Assembly (NCBI RefSeq): GCF_014529535.1 | Contig: NW_023503423.1 | Span: 2,776,473 to 2,840,472, forward strand | DNA: 64,000 nucleotides | Origin: Bradysia coprophila | Lineage: Eukaryota > Arthropoda > Insecta > Diptera > Sciaridae | Direction: 5' to 3' | Notes under the pieces: model-generated | Database searches by the model: none | Seen by the model: only the letters and a program-made list of their open reading frames with translations | What the model was told of the DNA's origin: nothing | Position numbers and translations under genes: made by a program | Shown here: positions 45,501 through 55,380 of the stretch, in pieces | Layout of the letters: every line of letters starts with the position of its first letter | Numbering within the stretch: position 1 is the first letter of the stretch

Positions 45501-48500
45501 GTATGCAATGTCGAATGACTGACAGTATGAATGAATTGGAGTCACCTCGCTTATGCAATTCAATGAATAACGAATTGAAGCGCAATAGCTAATTGAATGC
45601 ATTCATGCAGTCGTTGCAGTCTTGTTAGCCCCAGAGAAGGGGAGATCGAAAGTCAACAAGTCAATTTTATGTCTCAGAGGTCAAGTCAAAGTCTATTGAA
45701 TCATGTTTAGGTCGCAAGAAATATCAGGTGTGTGACCTGACATGTTCTTCGATTGTTATGCCTGACATCGTGAAAGTTGAAATGATGATAAAGGGCAAGG
45801 GCAGTATATAGTTTGTAGGGTCAATATTATTAAGTTAGAAACTCGAATATCTTGTGTGACAAAAGTACTTTTCGTACCGCATGTTAGAAGGCTTTTTTGG
45901 CTTTATGGGTCACTATGTTAATTCACTAAAAGGACCATCTTCACTAGACTTCTTTGTGATTCACACAATTTCAATGTGATTGGAATAGTAGATTACGTCT
46001 TTGTTTGGAACTTTTTATTTTGAAAAGTGTGGCGTTTGCAGCTCGAGCCGAAAGCGATGGATTTAACCACCCAAGAGAAAGTTCCAATTCCAAACAATTT
46101 CGTAAATTAATTTGTAAATAATCTACTCACTAAGCCCTCGGGAAATGAGTTTTAACGCTCATGTCAACGAAGTAATGACTCATTTCCCGGGGGTGCAATG
46201 AGTAAATATTTTTCTTGTTTCCGTGCCATATAAATTATAATGGCACTGCCTTAAGTTTAGCAACATATTTATTATGTACACTCGAAGCTAAAACATCATT
46301 CCATAACGCGACACAAATTTACATAAAAGTACGGCCGACCTGTATGTACCTAACTGAGTAAATAAAGTATGGATCGTCTCTCTGTATATAACAAGGTGGC
46401 TAATGCATTTTCGTACGAAACATAACACTCCGCTGATTTCTCGCAACATCCCATCTCCCATCATCTGATTAGTTTAAGTGGTTTCGTTATCTGGTAAATC
46501 AAATTGTTAAATTGGATGCACCGGCACACATCTTCTCGTTGAGTGAACGAAAATTTTAATTTCAAATTTAACTCATCTGGTGATTGGATGGACAGATGGG
46601 ATACCTTCTGTTGCTTGAATTTTGAATGTTAGCAAAGTATTACAATTCAGAGGTCGATTAGGTTAGCGGTAGTCGGACAGGTATATGGGAAGTTTAGAAG
46701 GATCACATTATTTGTTCATCGAGAGATGCAAAATCAAAATCGCAGAGAAGTTAGTGGGTCAGCTGTAAGAACTCCTTTCGGCACCCTAACCAGAAACAAA
46801 TTACAAAAAGAAGGATTCGATACCGAATTTACGTTGGAAAGAGGAGGATTAAAACATCCCTAGCGATAAAGTAGATTTCACAGGCTGTGCCAAAATAGTG
46901 ATCGAAATCGGGCAATGTTTTGTAATTGCAAATAGAGTCCCTTAGTTTGACATAGCTCTCGAGTGGACATTTTGTTTAAGGATATCACCATAAAGCAAAT
47001 AAACACTGAAGGTAATGCTAGTCCGCATTTTCGCCCTACTTTCAGGTGAATTTAGTTTCGTCAATTTACAGCTATTGGTGAGGTGAATTCAATTACGTAG
47101 AAATTTGGCAGGTGTAACAACATCAAACATAAGAAAATTACAAAAATGAATTCACCTGAAAGTCAGAATCCACACTGATCCGCTGAGGGTTTGCATTACC
47201 TTTGGTGTTGATATACTTTGATGAGCCCTACCGTACTAAACATCTGTTTGATGGCCAAATTTCAACAGACATTGCGATCATATTCTCAACAAGCCGAACT
47301 AATAAAATGCGCATTTTGAAAAAATGAATAATTGCCTACACTACACAGCAGCGCTACCAACCAACTATGTAACACAATAAGTGAGGAATGCCTGAATGAG
47401 AGTGTAAATCTTCATTGAATTAATGACTTGACGATGCGGTACTTGGGCCTTGTTTTGTTACATATGTTATGTAGGTCTTTTCAGCATTCAAACCTGTCCG
47501 TATACAAACGGAATGAAACGAAATTGTGTGTAGCAATTTCTTTGTTTTCATTGCAGAACTTTTGCTTAAAACTTCCATGCATTTCAACGAGTTTATTAGG
47601 TATGCTCTGCTTGTGGCATGTACTTGTACATATATATATGAATTGAGTGTTGAGTATACCTACTTTCAATGTGTATACCTCGACTCTCTTTTATTTCGGA
47701 GGACCCATCTTAATGGCAATTTAATTGTAAAATTGTAATATAATTCAAGAACAATGAAATGATGAGCTGTACAGTGCAGAAAACAATTACAAGCAACGTT
47801 GACGATGGCTTATTGGCGTGACATGCGATTGTGAATGTAAATTGGTTTTAGGGTCGCTGTTAATGTGTTTTTGGTGAAACTTGAAAAGTGTTTATTGAAC
47901 TTGAACATATGAGTATGTCACGTTGTGCTCTTCATTACCTATTGAGTAAATATACCGTTTGAATAACAAGAGTAATGTTTCTTAGGGCTCAGCTATGTTG
48001 TTACGAAATTTTTGTCAATTTGAATTTTCTTGTAAACAAATCAATGGTTCTAGGAGTTGACAGCTTCGCGAAGTAGGCTGTATACCATGCACTCCAAGAA
48101 CAGGCAGAGGAACAGATTTTATTCAAGGTTCTGAAAGAACAGGTAAGACACCCAAGGTTTTGAAAGATCAGGTTAAGACACCCAAGGTTCTGAAAGAACA
48201 GGTTAAGACACACACGAGGGCGACACCGAAATCGATAAACGCACTCATTACAGATTGTTTGTGAAATGAACTTGAAGAAAATGTTTTTTAGGAAAATTCG
48301 GAATTTTGTTTTTGTTACGTTGCCTTTTTCATATAAACTTCGTAGCCGCTGAACTCAATTTGTGTGTCAGTCACCGCCTTCGTGATCAACTCAGAGTTGT
48401 CTTAACCTGGTTCTTCCAGAACCTTGATTTTATTAACTGTTATTTGGTCTCTTATTTTGTATGGAACGTTCGTGATGCAGTGGCTTATACCAACATAAAA

Positions 48501-49727
48501 AACTGAATTTATAGGAGAATTTCGGACTACTGCATGGAAGCCCCTTATTTAAATTCCGCAAATAATTTTGTGGACGATCCCTTAGGCTACCTTCAACTTT
48601 AAAAAGCTTTAATCGTTCAACATTTAAATGACACTCTACGACGATGTGAACGTTTACATTGAATTCTGTTGATTTTAATGGAAAATTTCCCGTCAATATT
48701 TAATTAGATGTCGCATAGGTCTGCTAATTAAAAGCCATAAGAATAACAAAATGAAAGAATGGAGGCGAGTAAATAAAATGCAGAGTTGACATCGTTTCAC
48801 TTTAGGGGACAACCATTGATCAAACCAGCATTTTTCTTAGATTTTCACTTCTTCTCCCCTCGGCGAACAATAGAAAATTCACTTTTTTACGCAAGAGTTC
48901 AGATTTGTTCTCGTTAATTCATGAAGATGATTTAGACTGCGATTTTTCATAACAATTCTTCCAGCTAACAGATGTCAATCAAAAACTCTTTAAAAAACGC
49001 GTCAATTTACTTTTCATCACTAGGGTTGTAATAAGCCACTTTCGACCCTACGGAAAACAAAAGTATGTAGACGAAAGTGGAAAATGCCTAAAGTCAACCG
49101 TCCACAACAGACACGTATTCAACTGATGATGCCGAGGCCTAAATTACGAGAATAGTTCTGAAAATTTATGCTCAAGGCATAAAATAGTTATTTGCGTATC
49201 TACGATGGTGGACGGTAGATTTTAGGCAATTTCGCGAGTTGTAGCCCAAACGAATTGAGGGCGACATGCGAAAGTGCCTAAGATCTGCTGGCCACAACAG
49301 ATACACATACTCTTCATGCCTTGGGCCCAAATTAATAGAAAAATTCTGAAATGTATGCTTAAGGCACGAATCAAGGATATTTCCTCAAAATACAGCGAAA
49401 GTACGCGAGTTAGTTTACACCGTCGCTCGTCCTAATTTCGTTTTTATTAACATGCCATGTAGTGGATGGTTCCTTTCTTTAACGAAAGTGTTCAAGCGCA
49501 TTTCTTAGCGGATAGTAAAAAAAGACTTTTGGACGGACTGTGTTAAAATGCTAGGCATTCCCTTTGTACCAGAAAATTTGGTTGATTTAAAGAACAGAAA
49601 AAGTTCTGACTTCTGTCGAGTGTTTTTTTATAGAATTTCTAGCAACTTACTCGAAATCAAAACCGTTCACATATCCAACGACAAATAGTCCAAGTAAAAC
49701 CGCACTGACCGAAACGAAACGTTTCAT
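30545..49727 (-). CDS. mfas: Midline fasciclin: secreted multi-FAS1-domain adhesion protein, 10 exons, 852 aa
   Basis: Exons in order: 49727-49651, 45386-45211, 45096-44907, 33821-33657, 33564-33294, 33216-32697, 32627-32050, 31984-31859, 31804-31588, 30783-30545. All GT-AG junctions agree in phase. Exon 1 is a signal peptide (MKRFVSVSAVLLGLFVVGYV). Exons 2-3 encode a Phe/Pro/Asn-rich spacer ending QQPWWRG. Exon 4 begins PNVCTQRQE. Exon 5 holds the cysteine block RQCCHGYGR seen before FAS1 in midline fasciclin and TGFBI-like proteins. Four FAS1 domains follow (about 236-372, 385-520, 525-695, 702-838), each closing with an NGI-h/l-v-VD-like box (NGIVHMVDRVL, NGILHVIDTVL, GSVVHQVDRIL, NGIILEVNDVV). 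ARRRRSAE near residue 300 is a possible furin-type site. In flies the protein is extracellular and expressed at the CNS midline. Confidence 0.92.
31190..31400. repeat. Short AGCTTT-rich tandem repeat in mfas intron 9
   Basis: A 16-bp unit of the form AGCCTGAAAGCTTTGC is repeated about eight times with variation between about 31220 and 31340. It lies between exons 10 and 9 of midline fasciclin. Confidence 0.55.
34459..35947. mobile_element. 1.49 kb foldback with TTAA target duplication (piggyBac-type ends)
   Basis: GAGGCACCGG... at 34459 mirrors ...CCGGTGCCTC ending 35947; TTAA flanks both (34455-34458, 35948-35951). The arms are about 170 bp (for example CATTTTTGTTTCCGGACGTTTA against its complement at about 35610-35635). 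The right arm carries an extra block of about 130 bp containing a hairpin (TCAGCTCTGAGAAAAGTGAG / CTGCTCATTGTTCTCAGAGC). Another internal hairpin (GTGTTGCATTCTGATATTTC) spans 35495-35612. It has no transposase. It lies in mfas intron 3. Confidence 0.75.
35952..36876. other. mfas intron 3, nothing recognised
   Basis: AT-rich sequence with no coding signal. The last part may be the leader of the BEL/Pao fragment that follows. Confidence 0.3.
36877..38340 (+). pseudogene. BEL/Pao LTR-retrotransposon gag fragment, split by an insertion
   Basis: 36877-37371 encodes a Pao-type gag (DUF1759): a Ser/Gly/Asn linker, then LPKLELVKFDGETKNWLQFW and KFQYLIQATVVDTPARDVV. After a frameshift near 37371 the same protein goes on to ALESLGVTSDKYAAM (about 37408-37452), then breaks. 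It resumes at about 38209 with LYPLVESTLSKEILQVWERL. The 760 bp between is a later insertion. Protease, RT and integrase are absent, so this is a dead remnant in mfas intron 3. Confidence 0.8.
37455..38204. mobile_element. Insertion inside the gag remnant, flanked by an 11-bp repeat
   Basis: GCCGCAATGTT (37444-37454) and GCCACAATGTT (38205-38215) flank the insert, with one mismatch. The insert begins TGTGATG and ends TTCGCCA-like text, compatible with a solo LTR (TG...CA), but I see no clear partner. The gag reading frame is continuous across the junction once it is ignored. Confidence 0.55.
38341..39221. other. mfas intron 3, nothing recognised
   Basis: AT-rich DNA with no coding signal. 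Confidence 0.25.
39222..39421 (+). repeat. Candidate solo LTR
   Basis: It starts TGTTGGAATTGGAATG, has GGGTATAAATACG at about 39355-39367 and AATAAA at about 39396, and ends near GAGTAACA, with a purine-rich tract just upstream. The order promoter-polyA-CA end is LTR-like, but no 4-6 bp target duplication is evident. Confidence 0.35.
39996..40753. mobile_element. 758-bp TA-flanked non-autonomous element
   Basis: CAGTGGACGTCAGTGA at the left and TCACTGACGTCCACTG at the right are perfect 16-bp inverted ends. TA flanks both sides, as in Tc1/mariner-type insertions. Internal text includes TTTTTTTTAAG and a CAGCTG block. A hAT-type MITE (40525-40692) has inserted into it, so this element is the older of the two. 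Confidence 0.75.
40525..40692. mobile_element. hAT-type MITE, copy 2 (168 bp), nested
   Basis: Ends CAGAGAGATGCTA / TAGCATCTCTCTG. The 8-bp duplication GTTGACCA is perfect (40517-40524 and 40693-40700). It sits inside the TA-flanked element at 39996-40753. Confidence 0.88.
40754..42519. other. mfas intron 3, nothing coding recognised
   Basis: A 102-codon plus frame (40834-41142) has hydrophobic stretches but no domain or gene-like context. 42058-42110 repeats text of the 13.0-14.4 kb foldback (GAAAACTCTACTTTTCA). Confidence 0.3.
42520..42912. repeat. Tandem repeat, about 80-bp unit (TAGCTCGACTAGAACT)
   Basis: About five to six diverged units, each with CATAGCTCGACTAGAACTAT, then GTCGTGAGACAAAGCCCGAC and a spacer. 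Unit lengths differ (a T-run interrupts one at 42664). No ORF persists through it. It probably belongs to a larger element, since 43200-43930 also shows inverted and direct copies of AGTCCCAAACACACCGAG. Confidence 0.6.
43195..44350. repeat. Repeat remnants: inverted CGGTGTGTTTGGGACT pair and 126-bp tandem duplication
   Basis: CGGTGTGTTTGGGACTAAGC near 43303 is inverted as GTTTAGTCCCAAACACACCG near 43892, followed by a second direct copy of AGTCCCAAACACACCGAG. Near 44078 and 44204 a CCTTTCGCAGTGATGGAATT-like block is duplicated at about 126-bp spacing. All of it is in mfas intron 3. Confidence 0.5.
45387..49650. other. mfas intron 1 (4.26 kb), several small inverted repeats
   Basis: No exon-like ORF seen. 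Inverted pairs: CTCGGGAAATGAGT / ACTCATTTCCCGGG (46128-46207), and AACACTGAAGGTAATGC / GCATTACCTTTGGTGTT (about 47003-47212) enclosing a TTTCAGGTGAATT pair. A 31-bp unit, CAAGGTTCTGAAAGAACAGG plus TTAAGACACC, occurs three times at about 48123-48213, and once inverted near 48395-48425. Two diverged direct copies of about 220 bp (CCACAACAGACAC / CCACAACAGATAC) lie at 49085-49400. Confidence 0.45.
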
Positions 49728-51344
49728 ATTCGATCCCTTAAATTTTACCACAAATCGTCCCAAGAAACACGAACAAACAAACACAAAAATTCGAAACAAA
49801 TTATCTTTCCACAAAACACAAAATTCACTTGAAATCTCCTGATTTCAACTTATAATATTATGCTTTATCACTGTTACAGTATTGATGTAATGGCTCCTCG
49901 AACCGGTTAACTGGTACTGATGAGCCGACCGAATCACTGTAGTATTTATAATGTTCTAGACCAGCAGTATGGTGGGGTCTGTGAAATTAAATCGCATATT
50001 ATGATGAAGAAGAGTCGTTATAAACAAACATACAAAATAATAACAAAAATAACACTCTCCAGCTATCACTATACGTTGTGCCGTCGTTGGTGTGCATACT
50101 ACTTCTTATTCCTTCAATTTCTTCTTTTGGTTGACTTAGGTGAATATATAACTTAGATACACAACAGTGCCGCATTAATGACGGGGCGAAAAGATCACCG
50201 AAAAGATTGTTTGCTTATTAAGTGTCCATTTCACTCAACAAAAAGTACTCCGTGAGAGAGCCGTGAGAGAGCAAACTGTCAAATAAACGAAGCAAAAATT
50301 TAAAAAATTCAATTTTTTCTCTCACACGGAGTACTTTATTGGTAAGAGGAAACTAAGCATTAGCTTTCATCACAACACATATTCTTTGAAATCGGTTCTA
50401 TGATAAAATAGTTTTAGAAAATAGTAGAGAAACTCTGCTTCTTATTGTTTTTGTCAAAGTCTCTGTATAACAATCGGAAAAACAATATTTTTCATTGTAA
50501 TTCTCCATTTATAGAAAAAGAAAACGAGAATTTTTGGTAAAAAGTTACCATAGGGTACTTCGGTGACTCGCTCTCATGTTAATTTGGTTTTCTTGGTACA
50601 GCACACTGTTCCATAATGTAGCCCAGGGTCCTAGGAGAATTTATCACACGCATCCAACCAACCACAATCTCGGCTACTTCATAAAAGTCAACAAAAATCT
50701 CACATTTTATGTAAGAAGTAAAGTCTGGAAAATTATCACTGGAAAGCTGAGGTGAAAAAATGAAAGTGGTCGACAAACCGGTCAAAATTTCTTTGGAGTA
50801 ATAGGTGACATTTTAGACATTGTCCTATCTCTTAATGCCAATAGTCCCTCCAGCATAAGTTTTTATATTTTTAGGAAGTACCGAGCCTAAGCCTTTTAAT
50901 GGAACCCTAAACCTTTAGGTTTGCTGATGCGCGCACCCGTTAGTAGTCAGAGAAAATTTTTCTTAATACAGTCACTGAAGCCAGTACAACCAACAGCCCG
51001 ACGTATTTGGTAGCTTATGTGATCAGTCTAGTCTAGCACTACAATCCCCTAAAATTTGAACGAAGTCGACCCTTTATTACCACAGATAATCAGGATGAAA
51101 AAATTTACACTTGAAAACCACCGATTTTTCAAACAGCTCTACCACGAAAACGACAATTCCAAGAGAGGCGAGATATACCTCGTTGAACTCGTAAGGATTC
51201 GATGGGTACCATACTCGACAAAAATCCAGATGGCATGGCTAGCCGATTGATCGAAGATTTTGCGATATCACTCTAAAGAGTAACTCAATACTCTCTCTAG
51301 CAAACAAACTACTTTTATTAATACGTTGTCGGTTATTGCGACTT
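49728..51344. repeat. mfas upstream region with a hairpin MITE at about 50242-50337
   Basis: AAAGTACTCCGTGAGAGAG / CTCTCACACGGAGTACTTT forms a hairpin. A second copy sits at about 62190-62275, also preceded by ACTCAACAAAA. No gene is recognised; the mfas promoter must lie just above 49727 but shows no clear TATA box. Confidence 0.5.
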
Positions 51345-51500
51345 GTCAACTTTAGGCACGCTGGTAAGTGCTAAGGGGGTCGAGGAATACCTCCAAATAA
51401 ATTTCTAAAAATCAAAAATTTGACTTTTGATTTTTAGAATTTTAATTGGAGGTATTCCTCGACCCCCTTAGCACTTACCGGCGTGCCGAAAGTGCCTGAT
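51345..51500. repeat. Near-perfect hairpin A (AGGAATACCTCCAAATAAAT core)
   Basis: Arms of about 65 bp differ at only about two positions in the outer 50. The inner core, GGAATACCTCCAAATAAATT, is shared with hairpin B at 58271-58440, while the outer arms of the two differ at roughly 15 of 47 positions. Confidence 0.7.
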
Positions 51501-51829
51501 CGAGCATTATCCCCTACGTGTTAAGGTGGTAAAAGAATCAAGTAGCATTTGGAATTTACATGTAAATTACACTGACTACGCTGTAGAATAGTTTTTGTAG
51601 AATACAAAGAAATAAAAGGTGTGAATTTGACACAGAGAACTTAGAGTTTGTTTGCTAGAGAGCGTATTGAGTCACTTCAATGGACAACACTTGATTTTCG
51701 AAAGGTTAACCAATGAAAGTATACTCTACAGGTATGGTCTAATGTCAAAGTTTGCAGCGATAGGAGGAAATAGCAATTTCTTATAAACAAGCTCACCTTT
51801 CAATGAAAATCATTAGGGAGAGGGTGAGA

Positions 51830-53224
51830 GTGGAACAAAAACAAAATGCTAGGAATCTCACTTCGATATAAAACGTGTCGAAGACGATACGAGTAGAGTT
51901 TTATGTGGCTTGGATGCATCTACGATGAAATAGAAGTTGAAATGTTTCATAGATGACGAATCCGCAATAAAAATTTTGTCTGTCCGTCTGTCCTTCTGTC
52001 CGTCTGTCCGTCACGTCGATATCTTGAGTAAATCAAATCCGATTTCAAAAACTTTTTTTCCCTGAAAGATAGTCAAAATAGTGAGGCTAAGTTCGAAGAT
52101 GGGCATATTTGGGTCGGCCCTTCGTGAGTTAGGGTCGTCTAAGTGCTTTAAGGTCTTTTAGTGATATTTATGGCAAAACAAACGATGGAAATGTAAATGA
52201 AACGGCAAAAGATAGGTAATGTTGATACCGATCCAGGAAAAAAAAGTTTATTAAAATCGGGTGAATGGCCCGTGAGTTAGGGCCCTAGAAGTGAAAGGCT
52301 ACTCGGCCCTAAGTGTATTTTGCATATAACTCGAGTAAATTTCATCCTTTTTTCGTGATTTTTGTTTCATTTGAAAGGTAATCGAAGCCCGAATATAATG
52401 TGGCGAAGAACGTTTTAAATTTGGGTCCTTGGACTGAGGCCGCTCCTCGGCCCTAAGTGTATTTTGCATATAAATCGAGTAAATCTCATCCAATTTTGCT
52501 AATTTTTGTCTTATATGAAAGGTAATTGAATACCGAATAGAATGTGGTGAGAAAAATGTTTGAAAATTAGGTCCTTGGACTGAGGCCGCTCCTCGGCCCT
52601 AAGTGTATTTTGCATATAACTCGAGTAAATTTGATCCGTTTTTCCTAATTTTTGTTTCATTTGAAAAGTAATCGAACGAGGTTGTTGAAAAAAAAATAAA
52701 TTTGGGTCCTTGGACTAAGGCCGCTACTCGGCCCTAGGTGTATTTTGCATATAACTCGAGTAAATTTCATCCGTTTTTCCTAATTTTTATTTCATTTGGA
52801 AGGTAATCGAAGGCCGAATATAATGATGTTGAAAAAAAATTAAATTTGGGTCGTTGGACTAAGGCCGTAACTAGGCCTTAGGCCTCTCAATAAATTAAAA
52901 TTTTAGGTCAACTTGAAATTTGTGTTACATTTGAAAGGAACGTCGTACGGGGCTTCGTAATTGCGCTATGCGCAATTTGTAAGATGTACACATTTCATAA
53001 TAATTTGACTTCAACTAGGGTGACAGACGCACTAGGGTCACGTGCGCAATAGATGTACGGGTTCGTACGGGGCTCAGTCGCAGCAAACGCTCCGACTGTT
53101 CTGACGGCTCGTTTTGAAAGTGGTTTTGGCTTCTAGGGTCGAATACCTTTCTAGGCACATATAAAAAAGCCCACTGGAAAATGCGTCCGATTTCGGTAGG
53201 CTGTTTTCCAAAAAAAATCCCTCA
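51830..53224. repeat. Composite repeat with about 145-bp tandem units
   Basis: TCTGTCCG-type microsatellite at about 51980-52012 leads into four full units and a degenerate fifth (52296 to about 52900). Each unit begins CGGCCCTAAGTGTATTTTGC and contains CTCGAGTAAATTTCATCC and GGTCCTTGGACTGAGGCCG. 53113-53224 is a half copy of the foldback at 20256-20779 (AGTGGTTTTGGCTTCTAGGG). Confidence 0.6.
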
Positions 53225-53259
53225 GATGACTTTTGGACCAAATTTTGCAATCTTCAAAA

Positions 53260-54640
53260 AAACGATATTATCGCCCAAAAAATTTTCATCCAGGACGATA
53301 ATATCGTCTAAATTGAAAAATTCAAAAATATTGTCTGGACGATAGTATCGTTTTCTTGTCGATATTATCGTTCAAAAAACGATATTATCGTTTTCTGGAT
53401 GATATTACCGTTCTAGAAAATCTAATGGATATTTTCGTTTTCTGTACGATAATATCGTCCAAAACGATAATATCGCCCAGGACGATATTATCGTTTAGTT
53501 TTGGGTTGTAATATTGTCCAGGACTCAATTTTACTCAGAGGTGCAGCAAGAACCGAATTCTCTTCCAAAATATCGATAAACAATTGTCAGAGGAAATCAC
53601 CTACACATCAGTGTTTAAAAAAGGCGTTTAGTTCGTCCCTAAATAATTCATCTTTTTACGTAATGAATACCAACTTTGATTGTACATAAAAGGCGTTTTA
53701 ACACGCCGAGCGATCCGGCCCATTGCCCCGGAGCAAAGCGGAGGGCCGCAATGCGAGCCGGGCGCCGGAACGGTGTCGGAACTTAGGAGTTATTTTTTTT
53801 TTCTCGCATCGTCTCATAATTAGTCTGTGTAATTTTTCTATATAAAATTTAAATTTACGGAACCAAATGAACCAATTTTTAATATATATATTTGCCGTCT
53901 ATAAAAAGGTGTTTATCTACAAGATTTTGTGTTTCGTCTTCAACAACCATCCAGAACGATAATATCGCCCAGGACGATATTATCGTCTAGAATTTTTATT
54001 TTAAATAAATTAAAAACGTCTCAAATTTAAACAAATAAATTAATTAAAAACGATATTATCGTCCCAAAAATTATCGCCCAGGACGATAATATCGTCCAAA
54101 ATAATGATAAAATTGTTCAGAAAAAGAAAATAACGATAATATCGTCCAGCGGATATTTTCATCCAGGACGATATTATCGTCAAAAAAACGATATTATCGT
54201 TTTTTGAACGATAATATCGTTTTTTAGACGATAGTATCATCAAAAAAAACGATAGTATCGTCCAAAAAAACGATATTATCGTTTAAAAACGATATTATCG
54301 TTTTTTTAAACGATAATATCGTCAAGAAAACGATAATATCGTACTGAAAATATTTTAAAATTTATAATTTTAGACGATATTATCGTCCTGGATGAAATTT
54401 TTTTGGACGATAATATCGTTTTTTAGACGCCATCATCACTTTGGCATACCCCAGGGATGAGGCGACATAACTACACGGTCAATATCGTCAGTAACGATAT
54501 TATCGTTTTTTAGACGATAGTATCGTCTAACAAACGATACTATCGTCTAACAAACGATACTATCGTCCAAAAAACGATACTATCGTTTTTTAGACGATAC
54601 TATCGTCTAAAAAACGATAATATCGTTCCTGACGATATTG
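53260..54640. repeat. Cluster of about thirty 11-bp palindromes (CGATAATATCG class)
   Basis: CGATATTATCG, CGATAATATCG and the CGATAGTATCG/CGATACTATCG pair recur about thirty times in two blocks (53260-53500, 53955-54640), separated by linkers such as TTTTTTAGA or CCAGGA. The copies are regular in sequence but irregular in spacing. 53505-53940 between the blocks is different DNA. No ORF depends on it. Confidence 0.8.
53695..53785. other. GC-rich island inside the palindrome cluster
   Basis: About 90 bp of strikingly GC-rich sequence (GATCCGGCCCATTGCCCCGG ... CGAGCCGGGCGCCGGAAC) in AT-rich surroundings. CATTGC / GCAATG and CGGC / GCCG can pair as a structured hairpin, followed by a T run at about 53792-53801. 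Confidence 0.45.
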
Positions 54641-54693
54641 ACCGTGTAGTTATGTCGCCTCATCCCTGGGGTATGCCAAAGTGATGATGGCGT
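54427..54693. mobile_element. 267-bp near-perfect palindrome ending in ACGCCATCATCACTTTGG
   Basis: Arms 54427 to about 54545 and about 54575-54693 are reverse complements. The outer 64 nt (with CCCCAGGGATGAGGCGACAT) are identical, and the inner part is made of CGATATTATCG-class units. It looks like the terminal part of a foldback whose loop consists of the 11-bp palindromes. Confidence 0.7.
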
Positions 54694-55380
54694 TTCGGTG
54701 GAAGTGCAAACATATTCAAATAAATGCGTTTCCGCCAAAAAGGACATTTTCAAATTAACTACAAATCTCCAGGGAGATTATGGCTCTCTCCGCGGGGATT
54801 TGTCGTTTGCCATAAATCACAAAACTGTGTGAGATTATTGGAAAATTCGTAATAAAATCGCAAACTTTTGCGATAACGACTCATTGCTAACTTCATATTC
54901 TATGTGGAATTATGAGGAAAAAGAGCACAAATCGCATTTCCCGGGAATTTATAAAATGCAAAATATTTTCAATTTTAACCTTTTTCATCAAATCAAGTGA
55001 CAGCAGCCTCTTTAATTAATTCCTAAAATCTAGATTTTTTGCTCCGATGCAACTACTTTTTGACTGTTCGTGGCAATTTATCCGGTTGTTGGTCAGGCGC
55101 AAACTGACTAATGGGCTAGGACAAATTACGATTTTTGACGCAAATCTACCCAATATTCCTGACTAAATGAATCACACCAAACCTTGATTTCAAAAATTGA
55201 AGCTACCCAAGTCGAACGATGATTTTAAAGTCTGTCAAAAAAGATCGTCCCAAACTTACCATTCAAACGATAAGCTCATTGGTGTCCAAACGACCCTGTC
55301 GATGAAATACAACCATCCAACCATTTCTAACAATTCGCTTTTCTGTATTTCGTTTCCATTTTTACACAAAATTCCTTATA
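54694..55380. other. Intergenic, downstream of mRpL45
   Basis: No gene recognised. A 74-codon plus frame (55197-55421) overlaps the mRpL45 terminus and has no domain. Confidence 0.35.

Noticed and set aside
53260..54640. CRISPR array or simple microsatellite
   Set aside because: Units are 11-bp palindromes with irregular spacing and no unique spacers of fixed length; variants preserve symmetry, unlike simple slippage.
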